A stretch of DNA of 50,743 nt. Source: Glomus cerebriforme (lineage: Eukaryota > Glomeromycota > Glomeromycetes > Glomerales > Glomeraceae). The notes beneath the pieces are model-generated. The model was not told the DNA's origin and did no database searches. It saw only the letters and a list, made by a program, of their open reading frames with translations. The stretch covers positions 134,472 to 185,214 of the forward strand of contig QKYT01000153.1 in assembly GCA_003550305.1 (NCBI GenBank), read 5' to 3'. Of this stretch, positions 14,662 through 25,125 are shown piece by piece. Made by a program: the position numbers and the translations under genes. Numbering within the stretch: the stretch's first letter is position 1; each line of letters begins with the position of its first letter.

Positions 14662-15703
14662 ATGATAATCTTTACAATTTATTATAATAGAATTCTAATA
14701 GATTTATAGATGTAATTTGCAAAAAAAGTGATGAATATTGGTAAGTTCACAATATCTATTATTATGTATTTTTTATAAAATTCCTTTTTATGTAATTTTG
14801 AATAGCAAAAATAAAATAATCATTAATTGCATCTTGTACAAGTTTTTTATAGACAATTTTTATTCTTTTATGAATAGCTATATTTATAATATTCTAAGTT
14901 TTTTCTCATAAATCTTTATTATTCATATTCTTATAATGTGTATAATATAAAGAATTACTTTGCATTCCTGTTTATCAGTACTGATCCTGAAAAAAACTTT
15001 TTTAATACCTTTAAATTTGATATTATTTTGATCTGAAAGAATATAATAGAGAATCCAGTAACAGAAACTATTATGAACTATTTTTAATACTTTTGAAATA
15101 GTATCACAATTTTTATTATTTATAAAAAAATAAGTTCTTATATTTTAACATTTATAAGTATTACAAATATATAAAGTAAAGAATTTCCAATTATATTTAT
15201 TTATCTTATAAGTTAAATCAATAAGAGTCAACCATAAAATTTCTCAAATTATGTTAGATATATGAATACAATATCCTTAGTGAATTTAGTAAACTGATGA
15301 AAAATATGATAATTTTTAATAACATAATATCTTTTTTTTTATTAAGAAAAATATGGATTCTAAAATATTTGATTTTAAATCAGAATTGCAAAAAAAAAGT
15401 ATAATTCCATAGGTTCATGAATTTTATATTTAATATTAGTTACTTTTTTGTATTTTAGTTCACTCATATTTATACTAAAATCTAATTTAGTTATATATTT
15501 TTTAATAGCAATAATGATTACAAAAGAAAAATAATTTTTTACTACTTTATTTTTTAATAAAATTTGAATAGCTTGAGAGCATTTAATTTTATCTGAATCT
15601 AATAATATATGTATATAATTATAATTCTAGTTATTTTTAATAAAATTAATCATATAATCCTAATTTTAGTATAATAAATTTGGATGAACATATTTTTATA
15701 GGA

Positions 15704-15928
15704 TCCCAGAAACTTATAATTGATATCTCAGAAAAACTCAAATAAAAAAAGTTTTTAAAGATCTTTACCCAAAATAGATAAATTACACTTTAAAAAGGAA
15801 ATATTATACAGCATTATTATAAAAATTTTCCTTTTATAACCAAATAGTCAATAAGATCTTAAGTAATTTTAATATAAAAATTCTTTAAAATTTTCTGGGA
15901 TATTAATTATAAGTTTTTAGGTTTCTGT
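15704..15928. mobile_element. Foldback-type relic, about 225 bp
   Basis: The left arm around 15704-15736 (CAGAAACTTATAATTGATAT) is inverted in the right arm at about 15890-15928, with a few changes and one short insertion. Inner segments (AAAAAGGAAA and TTTTCCTTTT) also pair. It looks like a non-coding foldback transposon that has decayed. Confidence 0.45.
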
Positions 15929-16024
15929 TTTTATTATTCATCATTTTTTAATAAAAATATTTTCTTTAATTATAAGCTTAATTTTCAGTGTTTCATAAGA
16001 TAATAGACCTATATTATAAAAAAT

Positions 16025-16215
16025 TGAAATACTGTAAATATACTGTATTTCTATATATAATATTATAAAGTATACTGTAAATATATTATATTTTGCACAA
16101 TAATATAAAATATACTGTATTTCAGTATATTTTATATACTATTTTTATATGATTTTTTGTATACATATACTGAAAAACAGTATACTTTATATTGTATATA
16201 CTAAAATACAGTATC
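16025..16215. repeat. Cluster of ATACTGTA / TACAGTAT repeats
   Basis: Seven or so copies of (A)TACTGTA and its inverse occur within 190 bases, including a palindrome AATATACTG-tatt-TCAGTATATT near 16112. It may be nested inverted-repeat ends or a locally duplicated palindrome. Confidence 0.5.
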
Positions 16216-16989
16216 TGATTTTTTATAGAGTAGATGAAATCTTTTTAAATATTACTTTATATAAATTTTATTGCGTCCAGATATTTAAAACTAATGGTTA
16301 TTAATTTTTGTTAAAATCTTCTATTGGAATTTCTAAAGAACAAGTTATATTAAAAAATAAATCTTATTTTTTATTTAATATAAGATTTATTACTAATCTA
16401 ATGATGGCTGTACTTATACTAGAGTGAATAAAATAAATAAATATAACAAAAGATAACATATGACATTCTGAAGGGATCAAATATGAAATTTTATTATTTA
16501 AATAAAATGTACACAATTAATTTTTTTAATTTACTCTTTAATAGAAAATATTATGATATTGCAATATATGATTTTGATATAAGATAAACTTTTGTTCAAA
16601 TATCATTCCCAAGATATCAATTAGAATAATTATATGAAAAACTACAAAAATGCAGTTAACACGTCTAATCTGCATTCAGATGAATGATCATCAAACAATG
16701 AAAAACTTGCACATAATAAAAATATAAGGCCTAAATAATTAGCTAGTATAAATTTAATAATAAAAATATATGATAAAAAGTAGCAGTCATTCAGAGTATG
16801 TAAAGCTATAAAATTATTTTAAAATATAACATTTATACATAATAAATTATAAATTTTTTATTAGGTTAGAAAATTTTACATTACACAAAAAAAATTAGAA
16901 TAAGTATTAGGTCAAGTCTAGATTATATATATTATTATTTAGAAAATAATGTTAATAAAGAAAGATAATATACTAAACTAGTAGATTTC

Positions 16990-17077
16990 TTTCAGATGGA
17001 TTGCATTGATAAAGATAATAATAAAGATAGTAATGATAATAATGATGATAATAACTATAGTAGTAATAATAATAATG

Positions 17078-17121
<44 letters not shown>

Positions 17122-17200
17122 GACGATAATGATAATAATGATAATAACAATGATGATAATAAAAATGATGATAATAATAATAATGTTATCAATATTGATA
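16990..17200. repeat. AAT/GAT trinucleotide microsatellite
   Basis: A run of AAT with interspersed GAT units. It is open in several frames on both strands (poly-Asn, poly-Ile), which is a by-product of the repeat and no evidence for a gene. Similar AAT-rich tracts continue to about 17440. Confidence 0.8.
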
Positions 17201-17678
17201 AACAAAAACCTAAAAATAAGTTTTGCCTAATTCTGCTAGATTATTATTATATTAATAATAATAATGAAAATACATCAACCACTAAAAAATGTTTGCATAT
17301 TTTTTTTATATATAAATAATAATCATATAATTTAGTAATAATATAATATATAATAATATAATAATAATAATATAATAAATATATCATAAATTTATAAATA
17401 AAATAATATATATACATGTTTATAAATAAAATCAAATAATAATGGTAAAAAATTGGTAATAATAAATTATAAAAAGATCAAAAATAGAAGATTCTGATAT
17501 TTTTGATATAAAAATTAGCATAAGTTATTGTAAAATTATTTATACTGATTTAAAAATTAGCGGCCTGATTTGGAAAATTTTGTGAGTATTAATATAACAA
17601 ATTAAAAATAAGATGTCTGATTTTAGATGTTTTTTGTTAATAAAAAAGGATTTCTGATTTTTTTTTAATTCGTATCAT

Positions 17679-17741
17679 AAAATCAGCAATAAAAAGCCAC
17701 AAATTGGCTAAAAATTAGAATGCTAATTTTTGGCTGATTTT
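17679..17741. repeat. Hairpin with nested palindrome
   Basis: AAAATCAGC (17679-17687) pairs with GCTGATTTT (17733-17741), enclosing a second hairpin CTAAAAATTAG/CTAATTTTT. Likely a transposon relic. Confidence 0.4.
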
Positions 17742-18161
17742 TACTTATTTGATATATGAAAAAGAATATTATTCTATTATTTCTATAGTAAATACATATT
17801 AGCTAATATCTGTCATGCTCTTAAATATAAAAAATGTCTATAACTCTAATTTTAAATACAATATTTAATATATTTAAAAATAGGAAAAATTTATTCCTCA
17901 TCTTGGATGAGATCAATATTACTCATCCCTGATCATATTTTTATTTTTGGTATCATCCTTAAATAATGTTTATTTGTTTATTATTCTGATAATAAACTTT
18001 ATAAACTTTTCAAATCTTTTTCTTTTTTCTTTCTTTTCTTTCTTTTTGTTTTAAAAATTTATTTTAAAAGTTTTTTATTAATTTTTTTTTTAAAGACAAG
18101 TTAAATGTATTTATTGTATTTAGTGTCAGAAATGATGAATACATTCTATAAATTATGTATA

Positions 18162-18346
18162 CAGTCGGCCCCTATATAATTACACCTCCCGAGACTGAAA
18201 AAAAAAAATGTGATTATAAAAAACCTATATGATGTGATTATAGAGAAGATTTTTTTAATAATATTATTAATAACTTGGGTTAAGCATAAATGTGCTTATA
18301 AGGGGGGTATGATTAAACAGGTGGTGCCTATAGAGGGAGACGACTG
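18162..18346. mobile_element. TA-flanked miniature element, family A copy 1
   Basis: Ends CAGTCGGCCCCTATA and the inverse TATAGAGGGAGACGACTG are flanked by TA on both sides (18160-18161 and 18347-18348), as in Tc1/mariner or pogo-type elements. The inside contains a segment (GTGATTATAAAAAACCTATA and on) shared with a second copy at 41882-42045. No protein is encoded; a 66-residue frame inside is incidental. Confidence 0.75.
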
Positions 18347-18356
18347 TACATCTAAA

Positions 18357-20180
18357 GTTGCTTGCCGAAACCCATCTGGCCCAACACGAAATGCTGAAAC
18401 TCTTATATAGTGTTGAAACTGCGAAACTGTGAAACTGCCAAAATTTGCAAAATCTTTATAATAAATTTATTCATAGTTTTGGCACAACAAGTAGTAATAT
18501 TTTATATAAGTTTCAGCATAGTTTCACCATATAATTTAATAAATTTATATGTAATTGAATAATTTATTGTAATTTTTATGTCTATTTAATATTATAATAA
18601 AAGATTACATTTCTTTAAAGTAAACTCCATCTCTGAGTTCAGTTTGTCCGAGAAGGTTTGGCAATCTAAAAAAATAAAGAAAAAAATGTTAGTAACGTTT
18701 CTTTAATATTAAAAAACTCTCCCACTCTTTTCACTTACATTCCAAATCCATTTTGCCCAAGAAGTTTGGTAACCTAAAAAAAATAGAGAAAGAAATGTTA
18801 GTAACGTTTCTTTTAATATTAAAAAAAACATTTTTCCTTTCCAACTTACATTCCAAGTCCAATTCGCCCAAAGAGTCCAATAACCTAAAAAAAATAGAGA
18901 AAGAAACATTAGTAATGTTTCTTTTAATATTAAAAGAATCATTTCCCCTAAAAAATAGAGAAAGAAACATTAGTAATGTTTCTTTTAATATTAAAAGAAT
19001 CATTTCCCCTTTTCAACTTACATTCCAAGTTCAGTTCACCCAAGGAGTCCGGTAACCTAAAAAAAATAGAGAAAGAAACGTTAGTAACATTTCTTTTAAT
19101 ATTAAAAAAAACATTCCCCTTTTCCAATTTACATTTCAAATCCAGTCTGACCAAAGAGTCCGGTAATCTAAAAAAAATAAAGAAAGAAACATTAGTAATG
19201 TTTCTTTTAATATTAAAAAAACATTCCCCCTTTTCAACTTACATTCCAAATCCAATCCGCCCAAGGAGTTCAGTAACCTAAAAAAAATAGAGAAAAAAAC
19301 GTTAGTAACGTTTCTTTTAATATTAAAAGAATCATTCCCTCTTTTCAACTTACATTCCAAATCCAGTCCGTCCAAGGAGTCCGGTAACCTAAAAAAAATA
19401 GAGAAAGAAACGTTAATAATGTTTCTTTTAATATTAAAAAAAACATTTACCCTTTCCAACTTATATTCCAAGTTCAGTCCGCCCAAGGAGTTCGGTAACC
19501 TAAAAAAAATAGAGAAAGAAATGTTAGTAACGTTTCTTTTAATATTAAAAGAATTATTCCCCCTTTTCAACTTACATTCCAAGTCCAGTCCGCCCAAAGA
19601 GTCCGGTAACCTAAAAAAAATAGAGAAAGAAACATTAGTAATGTTTCTTTTAATATTAAAAGAATTATTCCCCCTTTTCAACTTACATTCCAAGTCCAAT
19701 CTGCCCAAGGAGTCTGGTAACCTAAAAAAAATAGAGAAAGAAACATTAGTAACATTTCTTTTAATATTAAAAAAAACATTTCCCCTTTCCAACTTACATT
19801 CTAAGTCTAATCCGCCTAAGGAGTCCGGTAACCTAAAAAAAATAGAGAAAGAAATGTTAGTAATGTTTCTTTAATATTAAAAAATGTCTTTCCCTCTTTC
19901 AACTTACATTCAAGTCACCCAAGAAGTTTGATAACCTAAAAAAAAAAGAGAAAAAAAATATAAAAAAAAAATTTTTAATAAAAAAATTTTTTTAATTATT
20001 AATCAAATGATTATCAAATGATTATCAAAATGCTGAAACTGTATGTATATCATATGATATACTACGCTGAAATGCTAAAACAGTTTCGGCAGTTTCAGCA
20101 TTTCAGGTGATTTTGTGAAACTAGTTTTGGCAGTTTCGCATATGCCATTCTGCCAAAACTCCCTAGTTTTGGCAAGCAAC
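18357..20180. mobile_element. Inverted-repeat element carrying a minisatellite, about 1.8 kb
   Basis: GTTGCTTGCCGAAAC (18357-18371) faces GTTTTGGCAAGCAAC (20166-20180), inverse copies with one change. Both ends are followed inward by clusters of TGCTGAAACT, GAAACTGC and CAGTTTC-type words in opposite orientation, and the right end has an 18-base perfect palindrome at 20045-20062. The middle is the tandem array listed separately. There is no transposase, so this is non-autonomous. It sits 10 bases from the family A element. I see no clear target-site duplication. Confidence 0.55.
18630..19960. repeat. Tandem array, about 12 units of ~110 bp
   Basis: Units repeat every 108 to 112 bases, marked by CCTAAAAAAAATAGAGAAAG, then a palindrome AAACGTTAGTAACGTTT, then CTTTTAATATTAAAA and a stretch ending GTCCGCCCAAGGAGTCCGG. 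One extra partial unit of about 65 bases lies near 18946. Units differ mainly by C-to-T and G-to-A changes, above all where the palindrome reads ACGT (seen as ATGT or ACAT). The array is open in several frames because the main unit length is a multiple of three, but the frames drift with unit length and I reject a protein. Confidence 0.9.
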
Positions 20181-20411
20181 CTTATATACATCCTCTATAT
20201 AGAAAAATGTAACTTGTCGCAAAGTTTTTTATTAATTAATAAAGCTAAATATTTTTTTTAATAGTAGTTTAAAACTTGTATAAAATTTTATCATAAAATT
20301 ATATTTTAATAATTTCAATAAACATGCTTTTCATATTATATAGAGATTTTACAACACAATTTTATTATTTTAGTTAAATTAAATAGATAAAAAAATACTT
20401 AAAATAATTTT

Positions 20412-20670
20412 TTAGCAGATATGAAAATACTAGTATATTAATTTTTATAGGACTAGCTCAAATAGTTGCAGAGTTATGAATTTTTTTGTAAAAATACTTA
20501 AACACATTTTGTTTTTTACTTTTAGGTATAATTTGAACATTTTGGCCAAAGAAAATAAGCAAAGAAAGCTTAAGTAAAGTTGTTTAGCAGACATAAAAAT
20601 AATTGCATATTAATTTTTATGAGATTAGTTCAAGTGGTTATAGAATTATAATTTTTTTTGTAATAATATT
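20412..20670. repeat. Pair of diverged direct repeats
   Basis: A segment starting TTAGCAGA and running about 85 bases (with ATTAATTTTTAT and TAGTTCAA-like words) occurs at about 20412-20498 and again at about 20583-20668, 171 bases apart. They differ at perhaps a fifth of sites. This suggests an old tandem duplication. Confidence 0.55.
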
Positions 20671-21109
20671 AAAGATATGTTTTTGAAAAAAATTTTATAT
20701 TAATGTAATACTAATAAAATGCAATCATTAAATTCAAATAAATTTATTTGTATTTTTAATTAAAAATATAAATAAAATTCATTAAAAACTTACATAAAAA
20801 AAAAATCATCAATAAAAATGATTATCTATTTTTAGAAAAAATTATAGGAGTGAGAAATAAATTTATTTTTAAAAATATTGTATTTGTATTTAATTTTATT
20901 AAGCAATTTTTATTGCATTAATATTAGAATAAAATTTAAAATTTTTTTTAATACTAATTACTTTAATAATATTTAATAATTTTTATATTATACAATTTAA
21001 AAATTTATTATTTAAAAAATTGCAAAAAAAAATATGTAAAATTTTTATAATTATTAAAATTTAAAAACTTTTATAATGCATATTAATATAATAATACATA
21101 TAGATTTAA

Positions 21110-21537
21110 GGAGTAAGGTGATGCAGATAAGTATAATATATCACATGAAATAATTTTAAGTATTGTTTAAATTATTTACTATATTCACTTTGAATTTTAA
21201 TTTTCCTTATAAGGCTAAGATTAATAATTAAAATCTCTTTATAAATAATATCCTTCTCATTAACAAAATTATCCATAACGAGTATTAAGTTTCAATAAAA
21301 AGTATTTTAACACAGGAGATTTTTTTTCTTGCAGTGATAAGAAATAAGGTTTAGAAACAAGGTTTAGTAATGTGTTTTTAGTTTTTACTTTTGAATAGAT
21401 AAAAAAAAATTGATTATCAGACTATTTATTGTATTATTGTATTACATTGTATTATATTAATTATTTACAAGTATTAAATTTATATTTGAGTAGATCTTTT
21501 ATGTGATATACTCTACTCATCTGCGTTACCTTACTCC
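21110..21537. mobile_element. Inverted-repeat element, 428 bp
   Basis: The left end GGAGTAAGGTGATGCAGATA... (21110-21150) is inverted at 21497-21537 over about 41 bases with a handful of mismatches. The inside is AT-rich and non-coding. It is a miniature element of undetermined superfamily. Confidence 0.65.
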
Positions 21538-21812
21538 ACTCCTTTCTGTATTATTCAGATTTAAAAGAAATTGTTATTTAAACTTATATATTCAATTTGT
21601 GTTAAATAATAATTTAATAATAGAAAATAGAAAATTTTGAATAATTGCTTTTTTTATTTAAGAAAAATCTTTTCTTTTTATAAATTTATATATTAAATAT
21701 GTATTATTAAATTAATTTTCTGCTTAATTTATTGTGCCTATAGCTTTATAATTACTTTATATGGTTTTAAATTAATAATCTTCAAAATTACTATTAGTAA
21801 TAATTATTTTTG

Positions 21813-21973
21813 ATACCATATTCTTCCAAAATTAGTCACCCCCAAAATTAAGCATCCCCAGAAAAAATTTATATATGAAATACTAGTAAAAAAACTTTCA
21901 AAATTAAGCATTCCCAAACTTTTCATCTAAAATTCTTGCAAAAAAGATGACTAATTTTGGAAAAATATGGTAT
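21813..21973. mobile_element. Miniature inverted-repeat element, 161 bp
   Basis: 26-base ends that match with one mismatch: the left end begins ATACCATATTCTTCC and the right end is inverse, at 21948-21973. The inside has two copies of a word like CAAAATTAAGCATCCCC. No coding. Confidence 0.75.
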
Positions 21974-22007
21974 ATTAATACTTTGACATTTGAAATGTAT
22001 TAATGTA

Positions 22008-22573
22008 CAGTGGACGAAAAAAGTCTTCAGAATAATTTTTCCAGTCAGTATTTATCTAATAAATGACTTATAATCTATTAAAACAATATAAGATTTATAT
22101 GAAAACGGGTCTGAAAAATATTTTTGTCTTAATACACAATGTGGTTTTTCTTAATAAAATTTTGTGTTATAATACTTTAAATTCAATCAATTGAAAATTT
22201 CATGATTTTTTAAGTNTTTCGAAATTTAGCTTTATTTTTATCATTAATATTACATGAAAATTTTATCAGGTATACTTTATGATTCAACAAATAAAATAAA
22301 AAAAAAATCATTAAATTTGGTTGGATATTTACTACGGAACTGCTTTTTAAAGTTGCTCAATTAGTCAAAAATTGGCTACTTATTTTTTTTGAATTATTTT
22401 TTGGGCAACTTAAATTTTAATAAGTGGAAAGCATGTGATTTGTTACTAATATGCTTTTGATATCTAATTTTTCACATCATAAAGGGTATATCCGCAAATT
22501 TTCATGTGCCACTGATACTTATTTGTTGCACAATAAATAAAAATATTTTTCTGGGAACTTTTTTCGTCCACTG
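22008..22573. mobile_element. Tc1/mariner-type non-autonomous element, 566 bp
   Basis: Perfect 17-base ends CAGTGGACGAAAAAAGT (22008-22024) and its inverse (22557-22573), each flanked by TA. This layout is typical of Tc1/mariner transposons. No transposase frame remains inside. One base, at 22216, is undetermined (n) in the given sequence. Confidence 0.8.
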
Positions 22574-22660
22574 TAGGTCTAAATTGAATTTGCAACCAGT
22601 TTTATCACATTGATGTTAGTATCATTTCTATATATAATAATGAGATCAAAATGTTAAATA

Positions 22661-22839
22661 CAGTCAAATACTCTCTATAATGAACTGATGGTTCCGTTAG
22701 GAAATAAAAAGTTCGTTATATAAATTACTTTCATTATATAAATTACTATGTTTTTATATGAACCATTACACTTTTTATAATGATTCTGAGTTCGGTATAT
22801 CCAGAGTTTGTTATAAAGAGGTTCATTATAATGTAAATG
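22661..22839. mobile_element. Degenerate pogo-like miniature element
   Basis: Begins TA-CAGTCAAATACTCTCTATAATGAAC and ends GTTCATTATAATGTAAATG-TA; the ends share TATAATGAAC in inverse orientation. Internal words such as GTTCGTTATATAAATTAC and GAGTTCGGTATATCCAGAG are reminiscent of pogo/Tigger-type ends. Boundaries are approximate. Confidence 0.5.
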
Positions 22840-23456
22840 TATTTTATTCTACTAATTAACAATTATATAGATATGATTTATTTACATTGAAAAGGACATT
22901 AATACATTATCAAAATCTAAAATTACACATTATTTCGAAAAAAAGTGATTGCTAGAAAATATTGATATATCAAATATCAATTGATCATAAAAAAAATTGC
23001 ATAAAATGCTTACATGAATCATTGAAAGGTATTTATTAAAATTGTGGAATAAAAAAAAATTGTATGACAACGTAATAACTATTCGGATATCAAAATAAGG
23101 AATGTCAATAATAAAACCAGTTCTCGTGAGCCAAAGCCGAGCAGTTCCAATTTATGTAATAAATAAGACCCACGTTGTTCATAAGTTGTCAGAGTAATAA
23201 AATCGCATTGTTTGCAACTGCTTAATTATCAACCTCAGAAGGAACTTCGTTAGATGATATTTTCATATGGCAAAACCAAGTTCCTAAAGAGAATCCAAGA
23301 CTAAAAATTTACAATGAATAGTATATCTATTAACCTCCTCTTATTTCTTTTTGAATGTTTTAATTTCTCAAAAGCCAAACCAATGTATTATATCATTTCA
23401 TTTTTTGCTGCGCTGCAGTTATATTAAAAATCAAATTTTCGGCATTATTTAAGAAC
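22840..23456. other. Intergenic stretch downstream of the Sds3-like gene
   Basis: AT-rich. On the minus strand at about 23310-23235 a frame reads LGFSLGTWFCHMKISSNEVP and ends SEVDN-stop after a good acceptor TTTTTAG; it may be the last exon of an unrecognised gene, but I find no upstream exon that joins to it. Confidence 0.3.
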
Positions 23457-25125
23457 TTATTTCTTCTTGCTGTGGGATGGAACAAATTTCCTGATCGGGG
23501 CAACCTAATGAAGAAGAATCTATTAGTTGTCGACTTATTTCCCGCACAATGTATTTTTTATTTATGCACCTTTCCTATTTCGGCTAAATCATCATTAATC
23601 TCGCTTTCAAGCAGTCTGGCAGAAACTGATGGTCGTATTACACAGAAGTTAAGGAAATATTACACAATGGTACGACAATCTGTGCATAAGATCACGTGAT
23701 TTAAAATTAAACATAAATATGCAAAGAAAAGGATATCAGTCACTTTGGTTTTTTTAACTTTCACTTCCGTATCTTCTTTTTGTCGGGCACGCAATTTTCT
23801 CTGCGGATGATATCGCGGATTTCCATCCATTGCTGCGTCTTCAATTATTTTTTAAAAACAAATAATTTAGTATAAAAATTCATTTAAAAAAGTTTCTAAA
23901 TAATTAAATTTCAGTACCACTCGTTATATCGAAACTTTCAAAGTCTTCTTTTAATTTCTTTCTTCGTTCATCCATATCTGCCAACATTTGTTCTTTTAAT
24001 CCTTGTTTCTCTGCCTATTAAGCATGTAATTATATTAAATAAAGTTAATGCGACAAAAAAAAAATAAAATTATATATTTTTTTCTAACAACATACCAAAT
24101 AATCTTCTTCGACCTGTCGTGTTTCGGCATCAAACATTTTTTCCACGCAATCAAGTCTGTAATCTCTATATAACCTCGCTTTTTCGAGTGTCTGCTCACG
24201 CTTATCAATAAGCTGTTGCAAACGTTCTTCATATTCTGGATGAGTGCCTTTAACAGAAATACATTTATGAATTAATGCGTTTTATGAAGTTCGACGCATT
24301 TAAAGAATTTATTTTAATTATCAATTTGTTTCATAATAATTTAATATGATAAGCATCTTTTACCCTCTCTCATTGCCTTGATATCCTGATCGATTTGTCT
24401 TATACTTTCTTTGAATATCCTGTGAATTCAAAAATTGACAATAGTTATATATACATCATGTATAAGAGAATTATTACATTATTAATTGGTTTGAACTAAT
24501 TCGACATTTATGATGAGATGTCTGGCCTTACAATACGGGCCAAGAATGACTAGATTGACATTTTATGAGGAAATTATACTTACTCATCTTTCCTACTAAT
24601 AAATTCCTTTTGGAAACGCTCTATCCGGTCGAGTATTTCTTGTCGCTTTTTTTCTTTTTTCTGGTCGACTATCGTTTCACGGTGGTCTAATGATAACGAA
24701 AAATGTGGTGGTTTCAAAAATAAAAAAGTTAGAAAAGATTCCGTAATAAAATGACAAGTTCCTAAACTGTTGTAATATATACGAATGCATTTCACAGTGT
24801 TTTCATATATATACAGTTTAAAATAATAGAAAATAAGAGAAAAAATCTTAACATTTAGTGTTTAGTTACCTTCAGAAGCCTCTCCCTCCTCTCGCTCATC
24901 ATTAAATCTCCTAATGGGTTCATCTTCGTCAATTCTCATGGGTTCTACTCCGAACTCAGAGTCACCGCCATCAAAGGCCGTGTCTGTCATCATAGGGTCA
25001 TAGTCCTCTGGAGAGTCAATTTCTGAAGAATTACCCTCGAAATAATTTGGTTTAGTTGCGGTTTGACGTTTTGCTCGTTTTGAGTTAAGTGCCTTTTCTG
25101 AGGCTTTATGGGCGGAAGGTGGCAT
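23457..25125 (-). CDS. SDS3: Sds3/BRMS1-family subunit of a Sin3-type histone deacetylase complex
   Basis: Minus-strand exons: 25125-24870, 24686-24584, 24419-24364, 24247-24096, 24014-23918, an exon starting at 23838, then 23625-23570 and 23504-23457. The first five join in frame. The N-terminus is acidic (PEDYDPMMTDTAFDGGDSEF). The core THPEYEERLQQLIDKREQTL, then EKARLYRDYRLDCVEKMFDA, ETRQVEEDYLAEKQGLKEQM and LADMDERRKKLKEDFESFD is the long coiled coil of Sds3 proteins, followed by the family's basic RKLRAR motif and a C-terminal LLESEINDDLAEI. These proteins scaffold Sin3-Rpd3 deacetylase in the nucleus and repress transcription. The donor ending the 23838 exon is not resolved: no ordinary GT fits the phase of the next exon. 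The total length would be near 290 residues. Confidence 0.78.

Larger units (their letters stand above)
13223..16977. other. Long AT-rich desert with transposon relics
   Basis: No reading frame worth calling is present on either strand. The stretch holds a polypurine tract, a short inverted-repeat element, a foldback and palindromic ATACTGTA-type repeats, each listed separately. A further hairpin, AATAAATCTTAT facing ATAAGATTTATT, lies near 16357-16391. Confidence 0.5.

Noticed and set aside
16978..17319. Poly-Asn and poly-Ile reading frames
   Set aside because: They are translations of an AAT/GAT microsatellite, open in several frames at once.
18709..19874. Repetitive proteins readable on both strands through the 110-bp array
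   Set aside because: They arise because the main unit (108 bases) is a multiple of three. Unit lengths vary between 108 and 112, so frames break, and no start, splice or domain supports a gene.
18630..19960. CRISPR-like array
   Set aside because: Units are contiguous with no unique spacers, and the organism is eukaryotic.
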